Shown: positions 8,401 through 16,752 of the stretch, piece by piece | Layout of the letters: every line of letters starts with the position of its first letter | Numbering within the stretch: position 1 is the stretch's first letter | NCBI RefSeq assembly: GCF_017355365.1 | Contig: NZ_JADIJR010000022.1 | Coordinates: 1 to 53,790, forward strand | Origin: Microbacterium sp. SD291 | GTDB taxonomy: Bacteria > Actinomycetota > Actinomycetes > Actinomycetales > Microbacteriaceae | Direction: 5' to 3' | Length of the DNA: 53,790 nucleotides | Program-made: the position numbers and the translations under genes | The notes under the pieces: generated by a model | The model's database searches: none | Told to the model about the DNA's origin: nothing | The model's input: only the letters and a program-made list of their open reading frames with translations

Positions 8401-10773
8401 TCACCGGATGGCGAGCTCCGCGATGTCCTCGGCGGTGAGCGCTGTGCTCCAGACGTTCAGCTCGTCGACGTCGCCGGAGAAGGGTGCGTCCCACCAGTTC
8501 ACGCCGACACCGAACTCCGCCTCCGATGCTGAGAACACGTCCGGGAATCCGGTGCCGTGGAAGCTCTCCACCCCGTCGACGTACACCGATACCGAGCCGC
8601 CGTCCACGGTGAACGCGACGTGCGACCACTCGCCGAGCGGCAGCGTCCGGCCGGTTCCGGCGTCGTACCAGCGGGTCCCTGACCAGAGCATCGCGGAGCC
8701 GCCCACGCCGCTGTGCCCCTGCGGGACCAGGCTGATCCAGGATTCCGGGCTTGTGGCGCCGAAGAACGCGCTGGTGAAGGTGGTCAGCGCGTCCGGCCGC
8801 AGCCACACGCTGACCGTGTACTCGGAGCCGTGGATCAGCCCCGTCGGCAGCCTCACCCCGGATGCGCCGTCGAGGTGGATCGCGCTGCCGGAGACACCGT
8901 CCGCGACGAAGGCCGCGGCCGCGCCCGACGTGTCGAGCCGCGCTCCGGTCGTCGAGGCGTCGGGATGCAGACCCGCGCCGTCGGAGAGATCGTTCTCGAA
9001 CGACCATGCCCCGGCCAGCACTCCCGGAGTGCGGGCGAGCACGGTCAGGTCGAACGACACGGACTGCGTGACGTCACCCGCTGCGACGGTCGCGGTGAGC
9101 GTGACCCGAGCATCCGCCGAACCGATCGCCGGTCGCGTGACGGAACCGTCTGTCGCGACGACCGACGCGTCGGAGCTCTCCCACGTGATGACCGTGCCAC
9201 TCGTCCCCTCGGTCGGCAGCGCGAGGCCCCCGGTGATGGCAGAGGTGTCGCCCAGGTCGAGGGCTGCGACGACGGCGGCCACGGCATCCGCATCCGACAG
9301 GGTCGGCACCTTCCGACCCCACACGCTGACGCCGTGCTCGGAGAGGGCGGTGAAGCCCGTCGACCAGGCCTCGAGGGCCGGATCCCACACCGGAACGAAA
9401 CTGCCGGTGTAGACCTCGCCGTCGATCGTCAGCGTCGTCGTGTTCACGTCGTCGAGGATCCAGCTGCCGTTCGCGTCGCCGGTGATCCGGCCGTTCTTCG
9501 TGAGCACGATGTCGGCAGACGCCGCGGGGGCCGCCGTGATGTCCTTGCCCATGTTCACGAGCTGCCAGTCCCCGATGACGTCGCTGCGGTAGACCTTCCC
9601 TGCTGTCTCGCCGGCGTAGCGCTGCGGCGAGATCACCGGCCAGCCGTCCTCGTTGATCCAGACCTGGTGCACGCGCACCTCGTGGGACTCGCCGCTGCCG
9701 GGGAAGCGCGCATGGAAGACGAGGAACATGCGGCCGGTCTCCGGATCCTGGTACCAGGAGTTGTGGCCGGGGGAGACGTAGCCGATTCCGGCGCCGGTTC
9801 CGGCGTCTCCGAGCTTGCGGGTGAACAGGTGGCCTCCCATGAGCTTCACGCCGTACGGCTGGATCGACGCGTCGTCGAACAGAGGGAGCGCGGGGTCGGA
9901 CTTCACGTCCGCCATGTCGTTGCCCTCTGCGTCGAGGTAGGGCCCGTCCGGTGCGGTCGAGCGCGCGACGCGCACGTCGTATCCGCCGGAGGCGTCGAGA
10001 CCGCCGAACGAGAGGTACAGGTAGTAGTAGCCGCTCTCGGCGTCGTACTGGATGGTCGGCGCCTCGATGCGGCTGTGGTTCCCGCCGACGAGGTGCTTCC
10101 CGTACCCCTGGTCCGGCAGCGGCTCCCCGGTCGCGGGGTCGAGGCGCAGGATGTGGATGCCGCCGGAGTACGAGCCGTAGACCATCCACAGATCGCCTTC
10201 GGCGTCGTAGAACACGTCGGGGTCGACCGCATTCGGGTGCAAGCGGGCATCGTAGACCTCGCCCGGGTTCTCGGATTCTCCGGACATCCCGGACTTCAGC
10301 AGGATGCCCTGGTTCTCGTAGGGACCGTCGACGGCATCCGCTGTCGCGATCCCGAGCGCCGAGCGCGGTGAGGAGCCCTCGCAGGCGTTGTAGTACATGG
10401 CGAAGCGGCCATCGGGCAGCTGGATGACGTCGGCCGCCCAGAGCGTGCGCGTGTTCGCCCATTCGAAGGTGTCGGCGAGCTCGGTGTAGATGTCCTCGAA
10501 CAGCGCGTTGTCGGCGTCCTGCGAGAGATCGACGGTGTGCTGCTCCCAGTCGATCAGGTCGGTCGTGTGCGCCGAGGCGCCGTGCGACCCGAACGCCCAG
10601 ATCTCCTCGCCCGAGGTCACGATCGACGGATCGTGCACCGTGACGTCCTGGAACTGCGGCGGTTCGGGTGAGGCGGCCGGGGGCTTGGCCCAGGCCGGTG
10701 CTGCGACCAGGCAGCCGATGGCGATCGCTCCGGCGGTGGCCAGGGCGATCGGGGTGCGGGCGGGGCGGGACAT
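8401..10773 (-). CDS. Secreted multidomain GH43 arabinan endo-1,5-alpha-L-arabinanase-like protein
   Basis: A 790-residue exported glycosidase. Residues 1 to about 26 form a Sec signal peptide (basic start, hydrophobic core, AWA cleavage site). The GH43 five-bladed propeller follows (about 30-340) with VHDPSIV (general base Asp), DPDVFYDAEGDLWMVYGSYSGGI and EAPTIQYDAESGYYYLYLSFGGL, closest to the Abn2 type of endo-arabinanase. Next come a GH43 C-terminal beta domain, an atrophied bacterial Ig-like domain (about 500-570) and a C-terminal LamG/concanavalin-like domain (about 580-790) probably binding polysaccharide. The ATG at 10773 was chosen over upstream ATGs because AGGAG precedes it. It likely releases arabino-oligosaccharides from plant pectin; no sugar transporter is adjacent. 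Confidence 0.88.
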   Translation of the reverse strand: MSRPARTPIALATAGAIAIGCLVAAPAWAKPPAASPEPPQFQDVTVHDPSIVTSGEEIWAFGSHGASAHTTDLIDWEQHTVDLSQDADNALFEDIYTELADTFEWANTRTLWAADVIQLPDGRFAMYYNACEGSSPRSALGIATADAVDGPYENQGILLKSGMSGESENPGEVYDARLHPNAVDPDVFYDAEGDLWMVYGSYSGGIHILRLDPATGEPLPDQGYGKHLVGGNHSRIEAPTIQYDAESGYYYLYLSFGGLDASGGYDVRVARSTAPDGPYLDAEGNDMADVKSDPALPLFDDASIQPYGVKLMGGHLFTRKLGDAGTGAGIGYVSPGHNSWYQDPETGRMFLVFHARFPGSGESHEVRVHQVWINEDGWPVISPQRYAGETAGKVYRSDVIGDWQLVNMGKDITAAPAASADIVLTKNGRITGDANGSWILDDVNTTTLTIDGEVYTGSFVPVWDPALEAWSTGFTALSEHGVSVWGRKVPTLSDADAVAAVVAALDLGDTSAITGGLALPTEGTSGTVITWESSDASVVATDGSVTRPAIGSADARVTLTATVAAGDVTQSVSFDLTVLARTPGVLAGAWSFENDLSDGAGLHPDASTTGARLDTSGAAAAFVADGVSGSAIHLDGASGVRLPTGLIHGSEYTVSVWLRPDALTTFTSAFFGATSPESWISLVPQGHSGVGGSAMLWSGTRWYDAGTGRTLPLGEWSHVAFTVDGGSVSVYVDGVESFHGTGFPDVFSASEAEFGVGVNWWDAPFSGDVDELNVWSTALTAEDIAELAIR

Positions 10774-10798
10774 GGTGCTCCTGTTCGGCATCGGACGG

Positions 10799-10833
10799 AG
10801 ATTCGGGCTCGGCCTTGAGCCTCGCCCGAATCT
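10799..10833 (-). promoter_or_regulatory. Hairpin in the GH43 leader
   Basis: An inverted repeat with perfect 10-bp arms (10799-10808 and 10824-10833) and an additional inner GGC/GCC pairing lies about 25 nt upstream of the GH43 start codon. No T-run follows it on either strand, so it is more likely a structured 5' leader or mRNA stabiliser than a terminator. Confidence 0.55.
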
Positions 10834-10876
10834 ACAACGATGTAGAACAGGAGCGCAAGGAATCTCTCCAACGTTG
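10833..10876 (-). promoter_or_regulatory. Two LacI-like operator palindromes upstream of GH43
   Basis: TACAACGATGTA (10833-10844) and TCCAACGTTGCA (10867-10878, with the perfect core CAACGTTG at 10869-10876) share a central AACG[AT]T and lie about 36 bp apart. LacI-family regulators of sugar genes in actinobacteria often bind sites of this form. No LacI gene is in the window, so the regulator would be encoded elsewhere. Confidence 0.5.
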
Positions 10877-10895
10877 CAGGGATGCGCTCCGCGAA

Positions 10896-11135
10896 TCAGG
10901 AGCTGCTGGACTCCGAGTCGATCTGCAGTCGCTCGCGGAGCATCCGCTTGCCCTGCTCTCCGGCCTTCTGGCTGTTGTGCTGGATCTTGCGGAACCACTC
11001 CGCGAGTTCGGCGTCGCCGGCGGCATCGGCGTCCTCGATGTACGCCTGAATCGTCCAGGCGCTGCGCAGGGACGCCTCGAGCACGCAGACGAGGTTGTAG
11101 TCCTTGTCCTTCAGGGGGCTGTCGGGTGCGGTCAT
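10896..11135 (-). CDS. Small conserved-type helical protein of unknown function
   Basis: A 79-residue acidic, mostly helical protein with no signal peptide or membrane segment. The body reads KDKDYNLVCVLEASLRSA...IEDADAAGDAELAEWFRKIQHNSQKAGEQGK, suggesting two antiparallel helices like a four-helix-bundle half. The start is strongly supported by AAGGAGG 5 nt upstream of the ATG. Small proteins with a similar KDKDYNL start are, from memory, frequent in actinobacteria, but I know no function. It lies between GH43 and DUF445 in the same orientation, with about 120 bp to the former. Confidence 0.75.
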   Translation of the reverse strand: MTAPDSPLKDKDYNLVCVLEASLRSAWTIQAYIEDADAAGDAELAEWFRKIQHNSQKAGEQGKRMLRERLQIDSESSSS

Positions 11136-11244
11136 GATCTCCTCCTTCTCATCGGAGATCCAGCCTGCGCGCGCCGCCGGAATCGGGCCAGGGACTGGCG
11201 CCTCGCGGCGCGGAGGCGTACCGTGCCTCGTCGGGTGTCGGCGA

Positions 11245-11284
11245 CCGGTCGCGGTTCAGGCTCCGGTCGCGGTTCAGACTCCGG
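11245..11284. repeat. 18-bp tandem repeat, 2.2 copies
   Basis: CCGGTCGCGGTTCAGGCT at 11245-11262 is followed directly by a copy with one mismatch (11263-11280) and a partial CCGG. The second copy covers the last codons and the TGA of the DUF445 gene, so the duplication straddles its stop codon. Confidence 0.85.
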
Positions 11285-12551
11285 GGATCAGGGCGTGGGC
11301 GATCGCGAAGATGGCGAGGCCGGCGAGTGCGCCGACGAATGTGCCGTTGAGGCGGATGTACTGCAGGTCGCGGCCGACCATGAGCTCGATCTTCTCGGTC
11401 GTCTCGGCGGGGTCCCACCGCTCGACCGTGTCCGTGATGATCGAGGCGATGTCGTGCCGGTAGCGGTCGACCAGGAAGACCGCGGCATCCGAGACCCAGG
11501 TGTCGACGCGGTGCTGCAGCGCGGCATCCGTCGTCAATCGCTCGCCGATCTCCTGCAGGGCCTGCACGGCGCGGCGACGGAGGCCGCTCTGCGGATCGGC
11601 GAGGGCGGTGAGCAGGCCGGCCTTCGCGGTGTTCCACGCCTCGGCGGCCAGCGCGCCGACGCGCGGGCTGTCGAAGAGGGAGGACTTCGCGTTCTCCAGC
11701 TTCGCCCTGGTGGCCGGGTCGTGCTGCAGGTTGTCGGCGAGGCGGGCGAGATAGCCGTCGATCGCGAGGCGGGCCGGATGCCCAGGGTCGGCCTGAACCG
11801 CGTGCACGAAGCGCACCGCCTCGTTGTAGACGGTGTCGTCGACGAAGCGGTGGGCGAGCTTCGGCACCCATGACGGCAGACGCCGCGAGACGAGGCCGGT
11901 GAAGGATTCGGCGTTCGCGTCGAGCCAGCGCTGGATGCTGTCGACGGCCAGGTCGACCGCGCCGCGGTGCGCGTCGGCCTCGACGATCTTCTCGAGCCAG
12001 GCACCGGCGGGCGGACCCCACTCCGGCGCCACCAGATGCTCGCGCGCGAGGTCGGTGATGAGGTCGCGCACGTCGTCGTCGCTCAGCGCGTTCAGCACCG
12101 CGGCGGCGACCGCGGCTCCCTCGTTCCCCACTCGCTCGGCGTGCGGGGCGGCGCGCAGCCATTCGCCCGCGCGCTGCGCGATCGCGGTGCTCGAGAGCTT
12201 GGTGCGCACGACGTCGGCCGCGAGGAAGTTGGTCTCGACGAACTCGCCGAGGCTGCGCCCGATCTCGTCCTTGCGGCTCGGGATGATCGCGGTGTGCGGG
12301 ATCGGCAGGCCGAGGGGCCTGCGGAACAGAGCCGTCACGGCGAACCAGTCGGCGAGGGCGCCGACCATGCCGCCCTCGGCTGCGGCGCGCACGTAGGCGA
12401 GCCAGTCGATCCGTGCCTGGAACGCGAAGGCGACGACGAAGACCACGGCCATGAAGACCAGCGCGCCCAGCGCCACCGCCTTCATCCGGCGGAGGGCGCG
12501 CAGGCGGTCCTGGTCGGCGGGGGAGAGCAGAGCCATCGGCGTTCGCGGCAT
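11274..12551 (-). CDS. DUF445 membrane-anchored protein (YjiN-like)
   Basis: A 425-residue DUF445 family protein. One transmembrane helix lies near the N-terminus (about residues 25-45) and one at the extreme C-terminus (about 403-423), with a long helical soluble part between. The family signature EGGMVGALADWFAVTALFRRPLGLPIPHTAIIP begins at about residue 59. Function is unknown in the family. The ATG at 12551 is kept; an ATG five codons later is equally possible, and neither has a strong ribosome binding site. It is monocistronic and divergent from the metal-sensor gene. Confidence 0.85.
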   Translation of the reverse strand: MPRTPMALLSPADQDRLRALRRMKAVALGALVFMAVVFVVAFAFQARIDWLAYVRAAAEGGMVGALADWFAVTALFRRPLGLPIPHTAIIPSRKDEIGRSLGEFVETNFLAADVVRTKLSSTAIAQRAGEWLRAAPHAERVGNEGAAVAAAVLNALSDDDVRDLITDLAREHLVAPEWGPPAGAWLEKIVEADAHRGAVDLAVDSIQRWLDANAESFTGLVSRRLPSWVPKLAHRFVDDTVYNEAVRFVHAVQADPGHPARLAIDGYLARLADNLQHDPATRAKLENAKSSLFDSPRVGALAAEAWNTAKAGLLTALADPQSGLRRRAVQALQEIGERLTTDAALQHRVDTWVSDAAVFLVDRYRHDIASIITDTVERWDPAETTEKIELMVGRDLQYIRLNGTFVGALAGLAIFAIAHALIPGV

Positions 12552-12584
12552 GACGCCATCCTCGCACGTGCGTCTGAACCGGGC

Positions 12585-12643
12585 GTTTCGTCTCGCTTCG
12601 CTCGCTCAACGACCGGGCGGTGCGGGATCGCTCGACGACCGGG
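12585..12643. repeat. Intergenic repeat-like element
   Basis: The stretch starting TTTCGTCTCGCTTCGCTCG and ending in GCTCAACGACCGGG (12604-12617) is followed by a degenerate second copy of its tail, GCTCGACGACCGGG (12630-12643). From memory, this element recurs in Microbacteriaceae genomes. It fills most of the 121-bp gap between the divergent DUF445 and metal-sensor genes. Confidence 0.5.
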
Positions 12644-12672
12644 GGTCGGGGATCGAGAGTACGCTCGAATCC

Positions 12673-12945
12673 GTGATCGAAGACATCAAGAAGCGCGCAC
12701 TGCACCGCACCAGCATCCTGGAGGGGCAGATGCGCGGTGTCGCGCGGATGATCGAGAACGAGGAGTACTGCATGGACATCATCACGCAGTCGCGTGCGAT
12801 CCAGCGGTCCCTGGAGTCACTGAACCGCCTGCTGCTGGAGAATCACCTGCAGACGCACGTGACCCACATGTTCGAAGAGGGTGGCGAGGAGCGCGACAAG
12901 GCCGTCGTCGAGCTGCTGAAGGCGTTCGACTTCGACTCGAAGTAG
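12673..12945 (+). CDS. CsoR/RcnR-family (DUF156) metal-sensing repressor
   Basis: A 90-residue all-helical repressor. The family core is clear: HRTSILEGQMRGVARMIENEEYCMDIITQSRAIQRSL...ENHLQTHV. Putative ligands are Cys33, His58 and His62. The spacing equals E. coli RcnR Cys35/His60/His64 (Ni/Co), whereas copper CsoR has Cys-His-Cys; the RcnR N-terminal His3 is absent. The metal therefore cannot be assigned with confidence. GTG at 12673 gives the expected length; longer in-frame starts would translate the repeat region. No metal exporter is adjacent. Confidence 0.82.
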   Translation: MIEDIKKRALHRTSILEGQMRGVARMIENEEYCMDIITQSRAIQRSLESLNRLLLENHLQTHVTHMFEEGGEERDKAVVELLKAFDFDSK

Positions 12946-12961
12946 CCGCGCTCCCCGTCCG

Positions 12962-14509
12962 TCACCGTCGGCCGTCGAACACCTCATCCTCCATGGCGTC
13001 GTACCCTTCGGCCTGAGGGTCGCCGTGCGTCCCGCCGGAGAGCGCGTACTCCTCCTCGGGGGAGAGCACCAGGCGGTGCCGGAAGAACAGCCCGAACCCG
13101 AGCAGGATGATGGCGTACACGATCGCGATCGCGATGATCGCCGGCCCGAACGTCGGGTTCAGCAGGAATCCGAGGAAGATCAGTGCCGAGATCACAAGGG
13201 CCACGACCGCGCCGGGGATGCCCCACGGGCTGCGGTACGGCCGGTCGGCGTTCGGGTACTTCTTGCGAAGGATCATGAACGAGATCAGCTGGAGCGCATA
13301 GGCGAGCACGGCGCCCCACACCGCGATGTTCAGCACGATCGCTCCTGCGACGGAGCCTGCTCCCTCGGCGTCGAGCGACGCCAGCACGTCGAGCACGATC
13401 AGCGCGATGAAGCCGATCGCCGCGCCGACCACGAGGGCCACCCACGGGGTCTGACGCTTTCCTGTGAGGGAGAGGAAGCGGGGGTAGTAGCCGGCGCGTG
13501 ACAGCGAGTACATGTTGCGCCCGTACGCGAACATGATCCCCTGCAGGGAGGCCAGCAGGCCGATCAGCGCGAACAGTGCGAGGACGGCGGCGAGCTGGTC
13601 GCCGACGATCGCGCGGAAGCCGTCGAGGAGCGGCTCGCCGGCGACTCCGGTCGCCTCGGCGCCCAGGATCCCGGTGTTGAGGAACAGCACGAGGAGCCCG
13701 GTCACGATCAGGGTGCCGCGAGCCCAGAAGCCCGCCTTCGGGATGTCCTGCGTCGGGTTGTGCGACTCCTCGGCGGCCAGCGGCAGCTCTTCGATCCCGA
13801 GGAAGAACCACATCGCGAACGGCAGCGCGAACAGGATCGGCAGCACGCCGTGCGGGAGGAACGCGGTCTGTCCGGGGTCGGGGGCGATGTCCCAGAGCGC
13901 AGCCCAGCTGAAGGCGCCGGAGAAGATCGCCATCGCGGAGAAGATCAGGATGATCGCGATCGAGATCACCGAGACGATGATCGCGAAGCGGAACGAGATG
14001 GCGGCCCCTGCCGAGTTCAGCGCGATGAACGCGATGTACAGGATCAGGTACCAGAGCCAGCCCGGCAGCTCGAGACCGAGCAGCTCACTCGTGATCCCGT
14101 TCGCATACGACGCCGAGAAGTACACGATCACCGCGGTGGTGGCGACATACTCGATCGTCTCGGCGGCGCCGGTGACCAGGCCTCCCCACGGGCCCATGGC
14201 GGAGCGCGCGAAGGAGTACGCGCCTCCGGTGTGGGGCATCGCGGACGCCATCTCCCCGATCGAGAAGATCATGCCGTAGTACATGACCACCAGGATCACG
14301 AAGGCGATCAGCATGCCGCCGAAGCCGGCGAAGTCGATGCCGAAGTTCCAGCCCGAGAAGTCCCCGGAGATGACGGCGGCGACTGCCAGTCCCCACAGGC
14401 CCCAGACGCCGGCGGATCGCTTCAGCGTCCGTTTCTCGAAGTACTCGCTGCCCGCCCGTGTATAGGTCGCCCCAGCGACCTTGCGGGACTCGCTTTTGTG
14501 CTCAGACAT
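12962..14509 (-). CDS. APC-superfamily amino acid/ethanolamine-type permease
   Basis: A 515-residue integral membrane protein with about 12 transmembrane helices. The first helix region contains VISGDFSGWNFGID, a variant of the APC substrate-binding motif that I associate with ethanolamine permeases (EutP/Eat type), followed by GEMASAMPHTGGAYSFAR and GIEELPLAAEE. The C-terminal tail of about 35 residues is acidic and cytoplasmic. ATG 14509 has GGAGAG upstream. It is divergent from the gamma-glutamyl ligase gene across 157 bp, which suggests it imports the amine that the ligase modifies. Confidence 0.85.
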   Translation of the reverse strand: MSEHKSESRKVAGATYTRAGSEYFEKRTLKRSAGVWGLWGLAVAAVISGDFSGWNFGIDFAGFGGMLIAFVILVVMYYGMIFSIGEMASAMPHTGGAYSFARSAMGPWGGLVTGAAETIEYVATTAVIVYFSASYANGITSELLGLELPGWLWYLILYIAFIALNSAGAAISFRFAIIVSVISIAIILIFSAMAIFSGAFSWAALWDIAPDPGQTAFLPHGVLPILFALPFAMWFFLGIEELPLAAEESHNPTQDIPKAGFWARGTLIVTGLLVLFLNTGILGAEATGVAGEPLLDGFRAIVGDQLAAVLALFALIGLLASLQGIMFAYGRNMYSLSRAGYYPRFLSLTGKRQTPWVALVVGAAIGFIALIVLDVLASLDAEGAGSVAGAIVLNIAVWGAVLAYALQLISFMILRKKYPNADRPYRSPWGIPGAVVALVISALIFLGFLLNPTFGPAIIAIAIVYAIILLGFGLFFRHRLVLSPEEEYALSGGTHGDPQAEGYDAMEDEVFDGRR

Positions 14510-14666
14510 CCGCTCTCCGTTCGAGTTCGTGTAGGCGCCGGGTGCACCTTGCGCATGATTCTGACAGTCAATGGTGGTTTCGTCTACCTTTAAACGCGGG
14601 AATGATCTACTCTGAGGGCGAAGCAGGTCGGACGGCCTCTTCACCGCACGAGGACAGGAGCGAGAG
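14510..14666. promoter_or_regulatory. Divergent permease / glnA-like control region
   Basis: This region carries promoters for both directions. A 9-bp palindrome TGACAGTCA (14562-14570) lies near the centre and is a candidate half of a regulator site. I cannot assign -35/-10 boxes with confidence. AGGAG at 14655-14659 is the ribosome binding site of the ligase gene. Confidence 0.45.
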
Positions 14667-16022
14667 ATGTCGGGAAACCTGAGCATCGAGCAGCTGGATG
14701 CCGGCATCGCCGCCGGCGACATCGACACGGTGATCGTGGCGTTCGCCGATGCGCAGGGAAGGCTCGTGGGCAAGCGCGTGTCCGCGCGCCTCTTCCAGGA
14801 GGACATCCTGCACCACGGTGCAGAAGCGTGCGACTACCTGCTGTCGGTCGACGTCGACATGAACACGGTGGAGGGCTACGCGATGTCCGGCTGGGACCGC
14901 GGATACGGCGACATGGTGCTGCGCCCGGATCCCGAGACGCTCCGCGACATCCCCTGGCTCGAGGGCACGGCGCTGGTGATGGCCGACCTCGTCTGGCAGA
15001 ACGGCGATCCCGTCGGGCCGTCGCCCCGGGCCATCCTCGACCGGCAGCGCGATCGTCTCGCCGAACGCGGATGGACCGCGTATGCCGGCACCGAACTCGA
15101 GTTCATCGTGTTCGACAACACGTACCGCGACGCCTGGTCACGCAAATACGAGGGCCTGACGCCCGCCACGGATTACAACGTGGATTACAACCTGCTCGCC
15201 TCCACGCGGCTCGAGCCGCTGCTTCGCGACATCCGCAGGGGCATGGACGGCGCAGGGCTGTACTGCGAGGGCGTCAAGGGCGAGTGCAACCTCGGCCAGC
15301 AGGAGATCTCGTTCCGCTACGCCGAGGTGCGTCAGACCGCCGACGAGCACGCGATCTACAAGAACGGTGCGAAGGAGATCGCCGAGCAGCACGGGCAGTC
15401 CCTGACGTTCATGGCGAAGTTCAACGAGCGCGAGGGCAACAGCTGCCACATCCACCTCTCGCTGCGCGACCAGTCCGGCTCGCCGGTGATGGCAGGCGAC
15501 GGAGAGCACGGCTTCAGCCCCGTGATGGAGCACTGGATCGCCGGTATCCTCGCGACGCTTCGCGAGTTCACCCTCCTGTACGCGCCGAACATCAACTCCT
15601 ACAAGCGCTTCGCGAAGGGCAGCTTCGCCCCCACCGGCGTCGCCTGGGGCATCGACAACCGCACCTGCGCACTTCGCATCGTGGGCCAGGGTTCGGCGCT
15701 GCGCGTCGAGAACCGCGTGCCGGGCGGCGACGTCAACCCGTACTTGAGCATCTCCGCGATCATCGCCGGCGGTCTGCACGGCATCGAGAACGAGCTGACG
15801 CTGCCGGAGCGGTTCACCGGCAACGCCTACGACGCGGGTGTCGATCACCTGCCGACGACGCTGCGCGATGCCGCCCAGCTGTTCGGCGAGTCCGCCATCG
15901 CGCGGAAGGCGTTCGGCGACGACGTGGTGGAGCACTACCTGCACCAGGCACGCATCGAGCTCGAGGCGTACGAGGCGGCCGTGACGGACTGGGAGCGGAT
16001 CCGTGGTTTCGAACGTCTCTGA
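14667..16022 (+). CDS. Glutamine synthetase-like gamma-glutamyl-amine ligase
   Basis: A 451-residue GlnA-like protein that would couple glutamate to an amine with ATP. It has the GS N-terminal beta-grasp, then AGTELEFIVF (metal Glu), EGVKGECNLGQQEISFRY, MAKFNEREGNSCHIHLSL (ATP and metal site), NSYKRFAKGSFAPTGVAWGIDNRT and a final VENRVPGGDVNPYLSISAI. It matches the gamma-glutamylpolyamine / gamma-glutamylethanolamide synthetases (PuuA, GlnA3, GlnA4) rather than true glutamine synthetase, which is longer with an adenylylation Tyr loop. The ATP-dependent ligase, C26 hydrolase and ALDH order confirms a gamma-glutamylation pathway. The substrate (polyamine, ethanolamine or another amine) is unresolved. 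Confidence 0.88.
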   Translation: MSGNLSIEQLDAGIAAGDIDTVIVAFADAQGRLVGKRVSARLFQEDILHHGAEACDYLLSVDVDMNTVEGYAMSGWDRGYGDMVLRPDPETLRDIPWLEGTALVMADLVWQNGDPVGPSPRAILDRQRDRLAERGWTAYAGTELEFIVFDNTYRDAWSRKYEGLTPATDYNVDYNLLASTRLEPLLRDIRRGMDGAGLYCEGVKGECNLGQQEISFRYAEVRQTADEHAIYKNGAKEIAEQHGQSLTFMAKFNEREGNSCHIHLSLRDQSGSPVMAGDGEHGFSPVMEHWIAGILATLREFTLLYAPNINSYKRFAKGSFAPTGVAWGIDNRTCALRIVGQGSALRVENRVPGGDVNPYLSISAIIAGGLHGIENELTLPERFTGNAYDAGVDHLPTTLRDAAQLFGESAIARKAFGDDVVEHYLHQARIELEAYEAAVTDWERIRGFERL

Positions 16023-16752
16023 TCGGGCACCCCTCGTCGGGGTCACGACCTACCTCGAGCAGGCGCAGCAGGGGGTCTGGAACGTCAGGGCCGCATTCCT
16101 GCCCGAGACGTACCTCAACGGGGTCACGCGCTCCGGCGGCATCGCCCTGCTCCTGCCCCCGCAGCCCGAGACGGCGGCGGATGCGGCGATCAGCGGCCTG
16201 GACGGCCTGATCCTGACCGGCGGAGCGGATGTCGCCCCCGAGCTCTACGGTGCGCAGCGGCATCCGCTGACCGATTCGGCGCGTGCCGACCGCGACGCGT
16301 GGGAGATCGCGCTGTTCCGTGCGGCCGAGCGCCGGCGCATGCCGGTGCTCGCGATCTGCCGAGGGATGCAGCTCGTCAACGTCGCGCGGGGCGGCACGAT
16401 GCAGCAGCACCTTCCGGAGTCCCTCGGCACGGAGCGCTACCGGGCGGCACCGGGCGTCTTCGCCGAGACCGACGTCGACGTCGCACCGGGCACCGCGCTC
16501 ACCGACGTCCTCGGGGACACCGCACGCGTGCACAGCTACCACCACCAGGGGATCGACCGGCTCGGTGAGGGACTCACCCCCGCGGCGCGCTCCGACGACG
16601 GACTCGTGCAGGCTGTCGTCGACACGTCAGCCGGGCACCTCGTCGGAGTCCAATGGCATCCGGAGGAGAACGCCGAGGACCGGCGCCTCTTCGAAGATCT
16701 CGTCTCACAGGCACGTGCGTTCGCCGCGCGGCGGAAGGAGGACGCACGATGA
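16003..16752 (+). CDS. puuD: Gamma-glutamyl-gamma-aminobutyrate hydrolase-like class C26 peptidase
   Basis: A 249-residue class I glutamine amidotransferase-like hydrolase that cleaves the gamma-glutamyl amide and returns glutamate. The nucleophile elbow AICRGMQLVNVARGG gives Cys119, and the HSYHHQGI and VGVQWHPEE motifs supply the His-Glu of the triad. The GTG start lies 20 nt inside the ligase gene and the stop overlaps the aldehyde dehydrogenase ATG, so the three are coupled. In the Puu pathway this is the last gamma-glutamyl step, giving GABA; with ethanolamine the same enzyme type would release glycine. Confidence 0.88.
   Translation: MVSNVSDRAPLVGVTTYLEQAQQGVWNVRAAFLPETYLNGVTRSGGIALLLPPQPETAADAAISGLDGLILTGGADVAPELYGAQRHPLTDSARADRDAWEIALFRAAERRRMPVLAICRGMQLVNVARGGTMQQHLPESLGTERYRAAPGVFAETDVDVAPGTALTDVLGDTARVHSYHHQGIDRLGEGLTPAARSDDGLVQAVVDTSAGHLVGVQWHPEENAEDRRLFEDLVSQARAFAARRKEDAR

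Noticed and set aside
16003..16022. Possible sequencing frameshift joining the GlnA-like ligase and C26 hydrolase
   Set aside because: Both proteins are full length with intact ends and motifs. The 20-nt overlap is ordinary for this tightly packed operon.
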